Below, piece by piece: positions 1 through 7,872 of a stretch of 64,000 bases of DNA. The DNA comes from Thermodesulfobacterium hveragerdense DSM 12571 (lineage in GTDB: Bacteria; Desulfobacterota; Thermodesulfobacteria; Thermodesulfobacteriales; Thermodesulfobacteriaceae), in NCBI RefSeq assembly GCF_000423845.1, contig NZ_AUIT01000001.1:1-64000 (forward strand), written 5' to 3'. Under the pieces are notes generated by a model. That model was not told the origin of the DNA and did not search any database. It worked only from the letters and a program-made list of their open reading frames with translations. Position numbers and translations under genes: made by a program. Each line of letters opens with the position of its first letter. The stretch's first letter is position 1.

Positions 1-324
1 ATCTTTAAGTTCAGACTGTTTTTTTATAACCTCTCTTATCTGCTGGTCTACTGATATGTCTTCTCCTTCAAACAGTTTGTACTGCACATCATAGGTAAAC
101 ACAAACGGGCAGGACCATTCTACAGGGTCCTCAAGCTCTAAGACCTTATGGATAAACATCGCCTCTTCATCAAGAATTTTGTCTCCTACCTTGACAGGCA
201 CTTTGCCTATCAACTTCATATAACCAACTTTACTTCCTTTTTCTTTCAGGTTTAAAGCAAGGCCTAACGCTAAGACGTTTCTTCCGGTAAACGGTCTGTT
301 TGATACCAAAAATATGGATTTCAT
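1..324 (-). CDS. BioD-like P-loop protein, N-terminal part (cut by window edge)
   Basis: The reverse strand reads open from an ATG at 324 to the window edge, giving the first 108 residues. The start MKSIFLVSNRPFTGRNVLAL resembles the BioD-like P-loop domain found at the N-terminus of some phosphate acetyltransferases and in stand-alone DRTGG-domain proteins. The loop reads SNRPFTGRN where a classical Walker A lysine would be expected, so I do not claim nucleotide binding. A GGGGG Shine-Dalgarno tract lies about 7 nt before the ATG, and a promoter lies at 361-389, divergent from def. The family call is recognition of style only, because the C-terminal part is outside the window. Confidence 0.6.
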   Translation of the reverse strand, partial: MKSIFLVSNRPFTGRNVLALGLALNLKEKGSKVGYMKLIGKVPVKVGDKILDEEAMFIHKVLELEDPVEWSCPFVFTYDVQYKLFEGEDISVDQQIREVIKKQSELKD

Positions 325-360
325 CTCCTTACCCCCTTGTTCCTTATCCTTTTTAATTAT

Positions 361-389
361 ATTATGCCTTTTAATAGAACTTTTGACAA
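361..389 (-). promoter_or_regulatory. Promoter for the gene at 1-324
   Basis: On the reverse strand TTGTCA (384-389) and CATAAT (361-366) are separated by 17 nt, about 37 nt before the ATG. It is divergent from the def promoter. The sigma-70 match is read by eye only. Confidence 0.5.
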
Positions 390-410
390 CTCTCAAAATT
401 AAAAAGCGCG

Positions 411-438
411 TTGAAATTTCTTAAATCAATTTTAAAAT
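411..438 (+). promoter_or_regulatory. Promoter for def
   Basis: TTGAAA (411-416) is followed after 16 nt by TAAAAT (433-438), about 34 nt before the def ATG. AAGGAG at 461-466 is the ribosome binding site. Confidence 0.5.
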
Positions 439-472
439 AATATTTATAAAAAGTTTTTTTAAGGAGATAAGG

Positions 473-970
473 ATGGAAATAGTAATCTTAGGTCATCCAG
501 TTTTAAAGGAAAAAGCTTTACCTATAGAAAACATAGATGGAGAGATCAAAAGCCTGGTGGAACAAATGGCGGAAACCATGTATAAAGCCAAAGGGCTTGG
601 ATTAGCAGCCAATCAAGTAGGAGTATTAAAAAGAGTGTTTTTATTAGATGTTTCACAGAAAGAAGGAACCCCAAAGTTAGAAGTCTATATAAACCCAGAA
701 ATCTTACAAACTGAGGGATACACTACATATGAAGAAGGATGTCTTAGTATCCCTGGATATTATGCCAAGGTAGAAAGACATGCCAAGCTTTATATTAGAG
801 CGTTAGATTTAAATGGCAATCCATTTGAACGAGAACTTGAAGGGTTACATGCTATAGCCTTTCAACATGAATATGACCATTTAGAAGGAATCCTTTTTAT
901 AGACCATCTGTCCCCTTTAAAACGTAGCCTTTTCCAAAAATGGTGGAAAAAAAATAAACCTAAGAAATAA
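473..970 (+). CDS. def: Peptide deformylase
   Basis: This cytoplasmic metalloenzyme removes the N-formyl group from the initiator methionine of new proteins. All three family motifs are present in its 165 residues: GLGLAANQVG near residue 41, EGCLS near 88 (its Cys is a metal ligand) and QHEYDHLEG near 130 (two His ligands and the catalytic Glu). The length is normal. AAGGAG precedes the ATG and a promoter sits at 411-438. The gene is transcribed alone towards ymdB, and the two 3' ends overlap by 11 bp. No methionyl-tRNA formyltransferase gene is adjacent, although the two are often neighbours. Confidence 0.97.
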   Translation: MEIVILGHPVLKEKALPIENIDGEIKSLVEQMAETMYKAKGLGLAANQVGVLKRVFLLDVSQKEGTPKLEVYINPEILQTEGYTTYEEGCLSIPGYYAKVERHAKLYIRALDLNGNPFERELEGLHAIAFQHEYDHLEGILFIDHLSPLKRSLFQKWWKKNKPKK

Positions 971-1751
971 CCCTAAAAGTTTCGATAAAAATGGTTTCTC
1001 CTTTTTGATTTAATTTTATAAAGGCGCCTTCGAGTTTAAGTTGTCCTGTTTTTTCTACCTCTAGCTTTCTTGGAACCATGTTTAAGTACATCTCTAATGC
1101 CTGGTCTATCTTCATACCTATGATACTTTCTACTGCTCCACACATCCCTACATCGGTTATATACCCGGTCTTATGAGATAAAATCCTGGCATCTGAGGTT
1201 TGAACGTGGGTATGAGTACCCAGAACTACAGAGACCACTCCGTCTAAAAAGTAACCCAGGGCTATTTTTTCTGAGGTGGCTTCAGCATGAAAATCAACCA
1301 AGATTAACGGTGTTTCTTTTTTTAATTCTAAAGCTAATTTTTTACCTACCAAAAATGGATTAAACAAAGGACGCATAAAGATGCGTCCTTCAAGGTTAAT
1401 TACCCCTAATTTTAAATCTTTTTTAGTATATACAGTCCATCCTTTGCCTGGAGCCCCTTCCCCATAATTAGCAGGTCTTATTACTCTTTCAGACTTATTA
1501 AGATAAGGATAAAATTCTTTTTTCCAAACATGATTGCCTGAGGTTAAAACATCTATACCATAAGAAAAAAGTTCGTCAGCTACTTTCTCGGTAAGACCAT
1601 ACCCACCTGCGGCATTTTCTCCATTAGCTACCACAAAATCAGGTTGATATTTTTTAAAGACCTCTGGCAGAAGGTCTTTAACCGCTTTTCTTCCGGCACT
1701 ACCTACGATATCTCCTAAAAACAAAATCCTTATTTCTTTAGTCTCTTCCAT
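960..1751 (-). CDS. ymdB: YmdB-family metallophosphoesterase
   Basis: The 263-residue product belongs to the YmdB (TIGR00282) phosphodiesterases, which in Bacillus hydrolyse 2',3'-cyclic nucleotides. Visible metal-site motifs are LFLGDIVGSAG near residue 10, NGENAAGG near 43, SGNHVWKK near 71, VDFHAEATSEK near 152 and GTHTHVQTSD near 178, in the expected order. It lies 23 bp after rny in the same direction. The rny-ymdB pair is widely conserved and suggests a shared role in RNA turnover. The start ATG follows an AGGA-type site. The biological substrate here is inferred from the family. Confidence 0.93.
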   Translation of the reverse strand: MEETKEIRILFLGDIVGSAGRKAVKDLLPEVFKKYQPDFVVANGENAAGGYGLTEKVADELFSYGIDVLTSGNHVWKKEFYPYLNKSERVIRPANYGEGAPGKGWTVYTKKDLKLGVINLEGRIFMRPLFNPFLVGKKLALELKKETPLILVDFHAEATSEKIALGYFLDGVVSVVLGTHTHVQTSDARILSHKTGYITDVGMCGAVESIIGMKIDQALEMYLNMVPRKLEVEKTGQLKLEGAFIKLNQKGETIFIETFRVIS

Positions 1752-1774
1752 AGATTCATCCTGTTAATACCCTT

Positions 1775-3379
1775 TTATTTTGCGTACTCTATTACCCGGG
1801 TTTCTCTTATTACTGTTACCCTGATAATCCCAGGATAGGTTACTTCTTTTTCGATTTTTTGTGCAATTTCTCGAGCTAATACGTAAGCTTGCTCGTCTGA
1901 AATCTTTTTATCATCTACTATAACCCTGATTTCTCTTCCTGCCTGAATAGCAAAAGCTTTTTCTACCCCTTCAAAAGAGTAGGCGATAGACTCTAACTCT
2001 TTTATTCTCTTTATATAAGCCTCAAGAAGTTCTCTTCTTGCACCAGGTCTTGCCCCTGAAATAGCATCAGCTATCTGCAAAAGAATACCCAAGAGACTAT
2101 TTATAGGTATATCTTCATGGTGAGAGGCGATAGCATTTACGATTTCCTCATCTTCTCCGTATTTTCTCGCAATTTCAGCCCCTATCAAAGCATGAGGACC
2201 TTCTAATTCATAAGAAGCAGCCTTACCTATGTCATGTAATAAAGCAGCCCTTTTGGCTTTTTTTACATCTATACCCAGTTCTCCTGCTAAAGCTCCACAA
2301 ATAATAGCTGTTTCTATAGAATGTTGAAGCACGTTTTGACTATAGCTTGTCCTATATTTAAGCTTTCCAAGCATTTTTACTAATTCTGGATGAAGACCAT
2401 AAACTCCTAATTCAAAACAAGCCTTTTCTCCTACCTCTACAAGATGTTGCTCCATTTCTTCTTCTACCTGTCTAACCACCTCTTCTATTCTCGTAGGATG
2501 TATTCTTCCGTCTGCTATAAGCCTTTCTAAGGCTAAACGAGCTATTTCTCTTCTAAGTGGGTCTACACAGGAAAGAACTACCACTTCAGGTGTATCATCT
2601 ATCAAAAGGTCAACCCCTGTTAAGGTTTCAAAGGTTCTTATGTTTCTTCCTTCTCTTCCTATAATTCTACCTTTCATCTCTTCGTTCGGAAGTTGAACTG
2701 TAGAAACGGTTTTTTCGGTTACAAAAGGTATGGCTGCTTTAGCCACTGAATAGGAAAGAAGTTCCTGAGTTTTTCTTTTAACCTCTTCTTTGATTTCATT
2801 TTCTATTTTCATGATTAATTTTGCCTTTTCTTCTATCAATTCCTCATCAACTCTTTTAAGAAGTATTTCCTTAGCCTCTTTTTCAGAAAGTCCGGCTATT
2901 TTTTCAAGTTCTTCCTTTGCCTGATGGTATAATTTTTCTATTTCATGTTTTTGTTCTTCTAAAAAATTCTTAAGTTCCTCTATCTCTCTTAATTTCTTAT
3001 CTAAACCTTCTTCTCTTTTTAACAACTGCTCTTCTCTCTTAAAAAGATCGCTTTCTTTTTTAGAAAGATATTCTTCTTTACTTACTATTCTTTCTTCTTT
3101 TAGGATTACTTCTTGAAGTCTTTTGTTAAACTCTTCTTCTAATTTTTGTTTATGAGACAAAATTTGTTCTTTAACCTTAAGTTCCGCCTGTTGAAGCCTA
3201 AAATTAGCCTCTCTTTCTGCCTTCTCTAAAACCTCTTTAGCTTTTTTTTCTGCCTCTTTGATGATTTCTTCAGCAGTTTTTTGAACCAAAAGGTTCTTTT
3301 TCTTCTGGAAGTATAAATAGCCCCATAATATGGCTATTCCCAATAAACTACCTAAAATCAAGCCTAAAACAAGACCCAT
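1775..3379 (-). CDS. rny: Ribonuclease Y
   Basis: This membrane-anchored endoribonuclease starts mRNA decay. The 534 residues show the full family layout: one N-terminal membrane helix (about residues 3-24), a long Lys/Glu-rich coiled coil (about 30-200), a KH RNA-binding segment containing GRIIGREGRNIRTFE (about 238) and an HD domain with ALLHDIGKA (about 384). GGGAGGAG lies before the ATG. It follows the 6S RNA and zapA and precedes ymdB, all in one direction. No clear separate promoter was found in the 67 bp between the 6S RNA and rny. Confidence 0.97.
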   Translation of the reverse strand: MGLVLGLILGSLLGIAILWGYLYFQKKKNLLVQKTAEEIIKEAEKKAKEVLEKAEREANFRLQQAELKVKEQILSHKQKLEEEFNKRLQEVILKEERIVSKEEYLSKKESDLFKREEQLLKREEGLDKKLREIEELKNFLEEQKHEIEKLYHQAKEELEKIAGLSEKEAKEILLKRVDEELIEEKAKLIMKIENEIKEEVKRKTQELLSYSVAKAAIPFVTEKTVSTVQLPNEEMKGRIIGREGRNIRTFETLTGVDLLIDDTPEVVVLSCVDPLRREIARLALERLIADGRIHPTRIEEVVRQVEEEMEQHLVEVGEKACFELGVYGLHPELVKMLGKLKYRTSYSQNVLQHSIETAIICGALAGELGIDVKKAKRAALLHDIGKAASYELEGPHALIGAEIARKYGEDEEIVNAIASHHEDIPINSLLGILLQIADAISGARPGARRELLEAYIKRIKELESIAYSFEGVEKAFAIQAGREIRVIVDDKKISDEQAYVLAREIAQKIEKEVTYPGIIRVTVIRETRVIEYAK

Positions 3380-3446
3380 AAGACTCCTCCCTTATATATG
3401 ATTTTTAAGGAGGAAGGAGAAAAGAAAAATTTAAAAAGACTTAAGA

Positions 3447-3628
3447 AAACCCCAGGGTGCCGTGGGAGCTCCCTGCTCCAAGCTCTTATTCTAAAAACTT
3501 TAGGGGTGGGGTCTGGCTAGTCTTAGACGCTCTTGACGAGCAAAAGACTCCAGATCCACCAAACCCCAAGAAACTTTTAGTGTTAGCTTGGCAGGGCTCT
3601 ACTCTTTTCACGAACACCCCAGGGATGG
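3447..3628 (-). ncRNA. ssrS: 6S RNA
   Basis: 6S RNA mimics an open promoter and sequesters sigma-70 RNA polymerase. On the reverse strand the 5' arm CCCTGGGGTG pairs with the 3' arm CACCCTGGGG over 10 bp with two G-U pairs. Inside this, CCCTG-CCAAGCT pairs with AGCTTGG-ag-CAGGG. A large, weakly paired central region of about 100 nt follows, as expected for the open bubble and terminal arm. The length of about 180 nt and the position directly after zapA fit the family. The 5' arm overlaps the last codons of zapA. A U-rich stretch follows the closing stem. The exact ends are estimates from base pairing. Confidence 0.87.
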
Positions 3629-3907
3629 TTTTTCTTGTTCTAAAAACTCTCCCAGTTTTAAAATTTGTCCCCTAAGGTATTCTTCTAACTCTTCTTTTTC
3701 TCTTTTAAGCTTTACATAATCATGAGCTACCTGTAAAAGTAGCCAAACCGCCAGCTTAAAAGTAGGAACTTTTTTAATCTTCTCTACCTCTTTCTTTTTT
3801 TTCTCTAAATAAGCAAGCACCTCTGTTATTTCTTCTTCCGAGATATAAGCTCGGAAGGTAAACCTTTGCCCTAAAAACTCAAAAACTACTTCTTTTGAAT
3901 TTAACAT
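3608..3907 (-). CDS. zapA: Cell division protein ZapA-like
   Basis: The 99-residue product looks like ZapA, which binds and bundles FtsZ at the division ring. The N-terminal half is a small globular head (VVFEFLGQRFTFRAYIS). The rest is a charged coiled-coil helix (about residues 30-92), as in the family. It sits 25 bp downstream of a ZapB-like coiled-coil gene and is followed by the 6S RNA. Its last residues (PSLGCS) and TGA stop are encoded inside the conserved 5' arm of the 6S RNA. Confidence 0.8.
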   Translation of the reverse strand: MLNSKEVVFEFLGQRFTFRAYISEEEITEVLAYLEKKKKEVEKIKKVPTFKLAVWLLLQVAHDYVKLKREKEELEEYLRGQILKLGEFLEQEKPSLGCS

Positions 3908-3932
3908 AGGCTTTTACATCTATCTTTAAAAT

Positions 3933-4151
3933 CTATATTTGGGAGAGTTTCTCTATCAAACTACCAATTTTTTCTTTTAAAACCTTTCTTTCCTCCTCCC
4001 TCCTTTCTATTTCCTCTATAAGCCTTGCATTTTCCTCCTCTTTGCTTTTTAATTTATTTATAAGTTCTTCTTTTTCGTTTCTAAGTTGGACTACCAAAGC
4101 TATAAGTGCATTTATCTTTTCTTCCAAGTTAGCAATTTCCTGAAAAGCCAT
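3933..4151 (-). CDS. zapB: ZapB-like coiled-coil division protein
   Basis: This 72-residue protein is almost entirely heptad-like and Glu/Lys rich (NLEEKINALIALV followed by charged repeats), with no transmembrane segment. Its size and its position directly upstream of zapA suggest ZapB, which bridges ZapA to the division apparatus. Sequence alone cannot separate ZapB from other short coiled coils. GGGAGG lies 9 nt before the ATG, and the promoter is at 4198-4226. Confidence 0.6.
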   Translation of the reverse strand: MAFQEIANLEEKINALIALVVQLRNEKEELINKLKSKEEENARLIEEIERREEERKVLKEKIGSLIEKLSQI

Positions 4152-4197
4152 TTATTATGACCTCCCTTCCCTTTTAATTTTTTGATCTGTCTTCTTT

Positions 4198-4226
4198 TAG
4201 TAAAATATATTTTCAGGTTTTGTCAA
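4198..4226 (-). promoter_or_regulatory. Promoter for zapB-zapA-6S
   Basis: On the reverse strand TTGACA (4221-4226) and TTACTA (4198-4203) are 17 nt apart. It lies back to back with the promoter at 4252-4279. Confidence 0.5.
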
Positions 4227-4251
4227 GGGAAAGAACGACCTCTCTGTAGAA

Positions 4252-4279
4252 TTGACAAAAGTTTCACGTCTGATAAAAT
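4252..4279 (+). promoter_or_regulatory. Promoter for the endonuclease Q-like gene
   Basis: TTGACA (4252-4257) is followed after 16 nt by TAAAAT (4274-4279), which is preceded by an extended TGA. The predicted 5' leader is only about 20 nt and contains no clear Shine-Dalgarno site. Confidence 0.6.
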
Positions 4280-4306
4280 TGGAAGATAAAAAATTTTGAA
4301 AAACAA

Positions 4307-5605
4307 ATGTCAAAGAAAAACCAAATCTTTCCTTCAAAAGAACTTTTAGAAAATTCCTTTTTTGCTGATCTTCACATCCATTCCAAATACAGTAGAGCTT
4401 GTAGTCAAAAAATGGAAATTCCTCAGATAGCCCAGATAGGGCAAAAAAAAGGACTTTCCTTGATAGGTACAGGGGATTTTACCCATCCTGCTTGGTTTAA
4501 AGAATTAAAAACCTGGCTTGAGTTTGACCCATCTTCAGGACTTTTGGTTTTTAAAAACCTACCTGAAGGTCCTAAATTTATCCTTACTTCCGAGGTTTCC
4601 CTGATTTTTTCTCAAGGAGAAAAAACCAACCGAAGGGTTCATCTTATCCTTATATCTCCTAATTTTGAGGTAGCCGAAGAAATAAATCTTTATCTTTCTA
4701 AACTTGGGTCTCTAACGGCAGATGGAAGACCTACCTTTGGAATTTCTTGTAAAAAACTGGTGTTAGACCTGATGACAATCTCAAAGGAAATAATGGTTAT
4801 CCCTGCTCATGCTTGGACCCCCTGGTATTCAGTCTTTGGAGCCTTTTCAGGCTTTGATAGCCTCGAAGAAGCTTTTGAAGAAGCTAACTCTTATATCTAT
4901 GCGATAGAAACTGGCCTTTCTTCAGACCCAGAAATGAACTGGCGAATTTCTAAGCTTGACTCAATTACTCTTATTTCTTGTTCTGACGCCCATTCCCCTG
5001 CTAAATTAGGAAGAGAAGCTACTGCTTTTTTTTACCCTCTTACTTATGAAAACATCTATTTTTCGATAAAAACAGGAAAGATAGCATTTACCATAGAGTT
5101 TTATCCTGAAGAGGGGAAATACCACTTTGACGGCCATAGAAATTGTAAAGTCAGCCTTTCTCCTAAAGAAGCCAAGGCTTTAGGTCTTAAATGTCCTAAA
5201 TGTGGAGAAAAAATTACGATTGGGGTTCTTCATCGGATAGAAGATCTGGCTGACAGAGAGGAGGGATATATCCCACCTAATAAACCTCTTTCGGTACACC
5301 TGGTACCTTTAATAGAGCTCCTAAGTGAAATTTTTAATCTTTCTCCTACTTCTAAAACTTTAGCCAAACTTTACGAGCAATATACCTCACTTGCTGAAAA
5401 TGAATTTAACCTTCTTTTAAAATTGACAAAAGATGAAATAGTTTCTTTTTTACCTGAAAAATTAGCAGAAGCCATCCTCAAGGTACGAAAAGGTGAGGTG
5501 TCTGTTAAACCAGGTTATGACGGAGAATATGGGGTGGTAAAGGTCTTTTCTAATTTTGAACCAGAAGAACCCTTCCTTAAACAACAACCTCTTTTTTCTT
5601 TTTAA
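4307..5605 (+). CDS. Endonuclease Q-like PHP-domain protein
   Basis: The 432-residue product has an N-terminal PHP metal-dependent phosphoesterase domain (FADLHIHSKYSRA near residue 19, GTGDFTHP near 54, TSEVS near 93, VIPAHAWTPW near 165, CSDAHS near 225). A zinc-ribbon-like CPKCGEKITIG follows near 296, and the C-terminal region ends in a possible helix-hairpin-helix. This layout matches EndoQ (TIGR00375). In archaea and a few bacteria EndoQ cuts DNA 5' of deaminated bases such as uracil and hypoxanthine, a useful activity at high temperature. The gene is monocistronic. The ATG has no strong ribosome binding site. Activity is inferred from the family. Confidence 0.83.
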   Translation: MSKKNQIFPSKELLENSFFADLHIHSKYSRACSQKMEIPQIAQIGQKKGLSLIGTGDFTHPAWFKELKTWLEFDPSSGLLVFKNLPEGPKFILTSEVSLIFSQGEKTNRRVHLILISPNFEVAEEINLYLSKLGSLTADGRPTFGISCKKLVLDLMTISKEIMVIPAHAWTPWYSVFGAFSGFDSLEEAFEEANSYIYAIETGLSSDPEMNWRISKLDSITLISCSDAHSPAKLGREATAFFYPLTYENIYFSIKTGKIAFTIEFYPEEGKYHFDGHRNCKVSLSPKEAKALGLKCPKCGEKITIGVLHRIEDLADREEGYIPPNKPLSVHLVPLIELLSEIFNLSPTSKTLAKLYEQYTSLAENEFNLLLKLTKDEIVSFLPEKLAEAILKVRKGEVSVKPGYDGEYGVVKVFSNFEPEEPFLKQQPLFSF

Positions 5606-5798
5606 AAGTTTTACCTTTTAAACGTGTAATTTTTACAAAATTTTTTATTTTTTACAAAACCAAAATTAGATAACCTTTCGTTTCCTTTTGAAATTTTCTT
5701 AAAAATCAAACTGGTTATTCTTTAGATTTGTCCGGGTATTTTAGGCATGTTTTTTGTTTTTTAAAAATACAAAAAACAACTGCAGGAGGTAAAAACTT

Positions 5799-6392
5799 AT
5801 GAGTAAAAAGGTAAAATTTTTTATTTTAGGATCTTTAATACTTCTCTTGCTAAACCCTTTAAGTTTAAGAGCAGAAAACCTTAAGCTCGATGTCTCTTTT
5901 TCGGAAGACAAGATAACCCATTTTTATTTCGCAGTAAGCAACTATTTTCAAGTCCCTAAGGAAAAAATTGTTATCCTAAAAAAAGGCTCTATCCTTAAGG
6001 AAGAAGAACTTCCTTTAGTTTTATATTTAAGCCAAAAAAAGAAAATAAGCCCAGAGTTTATTATAGACCTACGTAGTCGAGGCTATAGTTGGTATGAAAT
6101 TTTTCTCTATTTTGGTCTTAAACCAGAAAAGGAGTTTGAAAAATGGGTTGTGATCTATCAGCCCTATTATGGTCCTCCTTATGGAAAGGCGTGGGGATAC
6201 CATAAAAAACATCCTACCCGTAAAATAATTTTTACTGATCATGACTTGATAATATTATCTAACGTCCATTTTATGTCAAACTATTATCAAATTAAACCTA
6301 TAAAAATAAAACAAAAGCTTGATACACATCGAGATATCCTAATACTACATGAACACTTATTTAGAACCAAACACCGAATAAAAATTAGGTAA
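5799..6392 (+). CDS. Exported protein of unknown function
   Basis: I do not recognise this 197-residue protein. It has a typical signal peptide (FFILGSLILLLLNPLSLRA, predicted cleavage near residue 25), then a region with helix-like EKIVILKKGSILKEEELPL and RSRGYSWYEIFLYFGL. The C-terminal half is rich in Tyr, His and Lys. AGGAGG lies before the ATG, which makes the start secure. A bidirectional terminator follows at 6403-6427. It is probably periplasmic, and its basic, His-rich tail could bind metal or an anionic ligand, but this is speculation. Confidence 0.7.
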   Translation: MSKKVKFFILGSLILLLLNPLSLRAENLKLDVSFSEDKITHFYFAVSNYFQVPKEKIVILKKGSILKEEELPLVLYLSQKKKISPEFIIDLRSRGYSWYEIFLYFGLKPEKEFEKWVVIYQPYYGPPYGKAWGYHKKHPTRKIIFTDHDLIILSNVHFMSNYYQIKPIKIKQKLDTHRDILILHEHLFRTKHRIKIR

Positions 6393-6402
6393 TAAAATTA
6401 AT

Positions 6403-6427
6403 CCCCCGGAAGATAGTTTTCCGGGGG
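6403..6427. terminator. Bidirectional terminator between convergent genes
   Basis: CCCCCGGAA (6403-6411) pairs perfectly with TTCCGGGGG (6419-6427) around a 7-nt loop. T-rich sequence follows on both strands, and convergent genes end on each side. Confidence 0.85.
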
Positions 6428-6447
6428 TAAATTTCTAAATTTTTAAA

Positions 6448-6672
6448 TTAGCACCCTTCTACTTTTTTCTTAGCGCCAGCGGGTTTATTAGCCTTTTCGT
6501 CTTTCTTAGCTTCTTTTTTAGCTTCTTTCTTTTTAACTTTCTTTTCTACCTTTTTTTCGGTAGCGGTAGCATTAGCCTTAGCACCATCCTGTTTAGCAGC
6601 CTGTTCAGCTGCAAAAACAGGAGAAGCTAAAAGGGCTAAAGCAGCCATCAAACCTAATACTTTTTTAAACAT
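6448..6672 (-). CDS. Small exported Lys/Ala-rich protein
   Basis: The 74-residue product has a signal peptide (VLGLMAALALLASPVFA, predicted cleavage after residue 21). The mature part of about 50 residues is mostly Lys, Ala and Glu, strongly basic and low in complexity, and ends in Glu-Gly-Cys. No known domain is visible. It is 20 bp downstream of the lipoprotein gene at 6693-6935 and shares its promoter. It may be an envelope or surface-binding protein. The single terminal cysteine is unusual and could form disulfide dimers. Confidence 0.7.
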   Translation of the reverse strand: MFKKVLGLMAALALLASPVFAAEQAAKQDGAKANATATEKKVEKKVKKKEAKKEAKKDEKANKPAGAKKKVEGC

Positions 6673-6692
6673 ACTTAGTCCCTCCTATAAAA

Positions 6693-6935
6693 TTACTTCT
6701 TTTCAGCAGGTTTTTCAGCGGGTTTTTCAGCTGGCTTCTCAGCGGGTTTTTCAGCTGCTTTCTCAGCAGGCTGAGCTGGCTGAGCTGCAGGCTGAGCTGG
6801 CTGAGCTGCTGGAGCAGGAGCCTCTGTCTTAGGTGCTTCAGGCTTTGGAGCCTCTTCCTTCTTCTGCTGACATCCTGCTAATCCAATCACACCAGCTAAA
6901 GCCAAACTTAACATGAAAGATACTACCTTCCTCAT
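6693..6935 (-). CDS. Small repetitive lipoprotein
   Basis: The 80-residue product has a lipobox (LAGC, Cys near residue 22), so it should be a lipid-anchored envelope protein. After QQKKEE the mature chain is all Pro, Ala, Glu and Lys: AQPAQPA repeats followed by five PAEK-type tetrapeptides, encoded by near-identical 12-bp DNA repeats. Such segments form extended spacers. Repeat copy number is expected to vary between strains. A strong GGAGG site and a promoter at 6972-7001 lie upstream. Confidence 0.75.
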   Translation of the reverse strand: MRKVVSFMLSLALAGVIGLAGCQQKKEEAPKPEAPKTEAPAPAAQPAQPAAQPAQPAEKAAEKPAEKPAEKPAEKPAEKK

Positions 6936-6971
6936 CTCTCTTACCTCCTTCCTTTAATTTTTGATTTGTAT

Positions 6972-7001
6972 AAAGTATTCAACTTTTATTTTTTTTGTCA
7001 A
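6972..7001 (-). promoter_or_regulatory. Promoter for the small envelope protein pair
   Basis: On the reverse strand TTGACA (6996-7001) and TACTTT (6972-6977) are 18 nt apart, followed by an AAGGAGG site and the lipoprotein ATG. Confidence 0.55.
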
Positions 7002-7020
7002 GGGGTTTTTAATCTAAATT

Positions 7021-7872
7021 CTAAAATTCTTTTTTAAAAACTAAACTCTTGTATAAACCTGTTTTCATATATTTTAATAATCTGTCCTGTTTTATATCAA
7101 GAAAACCTAAAAGTTGAGAAGGAACCTTATATTTAAAAACATCTACTCCCCCGCCTATCCCTAACATATTGATTAACATATTTGAAAGAGCAACTATAGC
7201 TGCCACATCACTTTGTAACATAAGGTCAGGGTCATGATGAGCTCTTATGGCAAAACAGATGTTTTCAGGGAATCCCCATCGTTGTAAAAGGGTAGCTCCA
7301 ACCAAACCATGGTCTACTCCAAGCACTAACCACTCTACTTGAATAAAGTCTTGTTTTGGATTTTCTTCAAAGGTTTTAATAAACTTATTTAATTCAAGTT
7401 TAGTGTAAAGATCTAATACGATCTTTCCTATATCGTGTAATACCGAAGCTACATAAACTGCCTCTATCTTATTTATCGAAAAACCTACATCTAAAGCTAT
7501 TTCCTCTGCGATAAAACCACAACCTAAGGAATGCAACCAAACATCTTCCGAGCTTAATCCATAACCTATCAGACTTTTTTCAAAATAGTTTTTAGCTACA
7601 GAAGCGACAATGATAAACTTAATCTGGTTCACCCCAAGCAGCATCAAGGCTTTAAACAAGGAGTCTACTTTTTGGGGTAGTCCAAAAGCAGGAGAGTTAA
7701 CTATCCTCAAAAAATTGGCTACAATACCAGGATCACTTTTGATAACCTTCTCTACCTCTCTTAAATCTACCTCTTCCTTTCTTAAGATCTCTAAAGCCTG
7801 CATAGCTACCTTAGGAAAAGTAGGAATCTTATCAACCTTATCAAAAATTTTTTCTAAAACTTGTTCTATCAT
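7021..7872 (-). CDS. HDOD-domain signalling protein
   Basis: The 283-residue product starts with an HDOD domain (KVDKIPTFPKVAMQALEIL, then IKSDPGIVANFLRIVNSPAF). HDOD proteins are HD-like regulators, often lacking enzyme activity, that act in signalling and motility. An SVLHDIGK segment near residue 143 retains an HD pair. No GGDEF, EAL or receiver domain is fused. Its ATG overlaps the stop of the upstream CheD-like gene as ATGA (7869-7872), so the two are translationally coupled and probably work together. Confidence 0.88.
   Translation of the reverse strand: MIEQVLEKIFDKVDKIPTFPKVAMQALEILRKEEVDLREVEKVIKSDPGIVANFLRIVNSPAFGLPQKVDSLFKALMLLGVNQIKFIIVASVAKNYFEKSLIGYGLSSEDVWLHSLGCGFIAEEIALDVGFSINKIEAVYVASVLHDIGKIVLDLYTKLELNKFIKTFEENPKQDFIQVEWLVLGVDHGLVGATLLQRWGFPENICFAIRAHHDPDLMLQSDVAAIVALSNMLINMLGIGGGVDVFKYKVPSQLLGFLDIKQDRLLKYMKTGLYKSLVFKKEF

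Noticed and set aside
3457-3675. Open frame of 72 codons on the + strand
   Set aside because: It is antisense to the 6S RNA and the end of zapA; its composition follows the RNA pairing.
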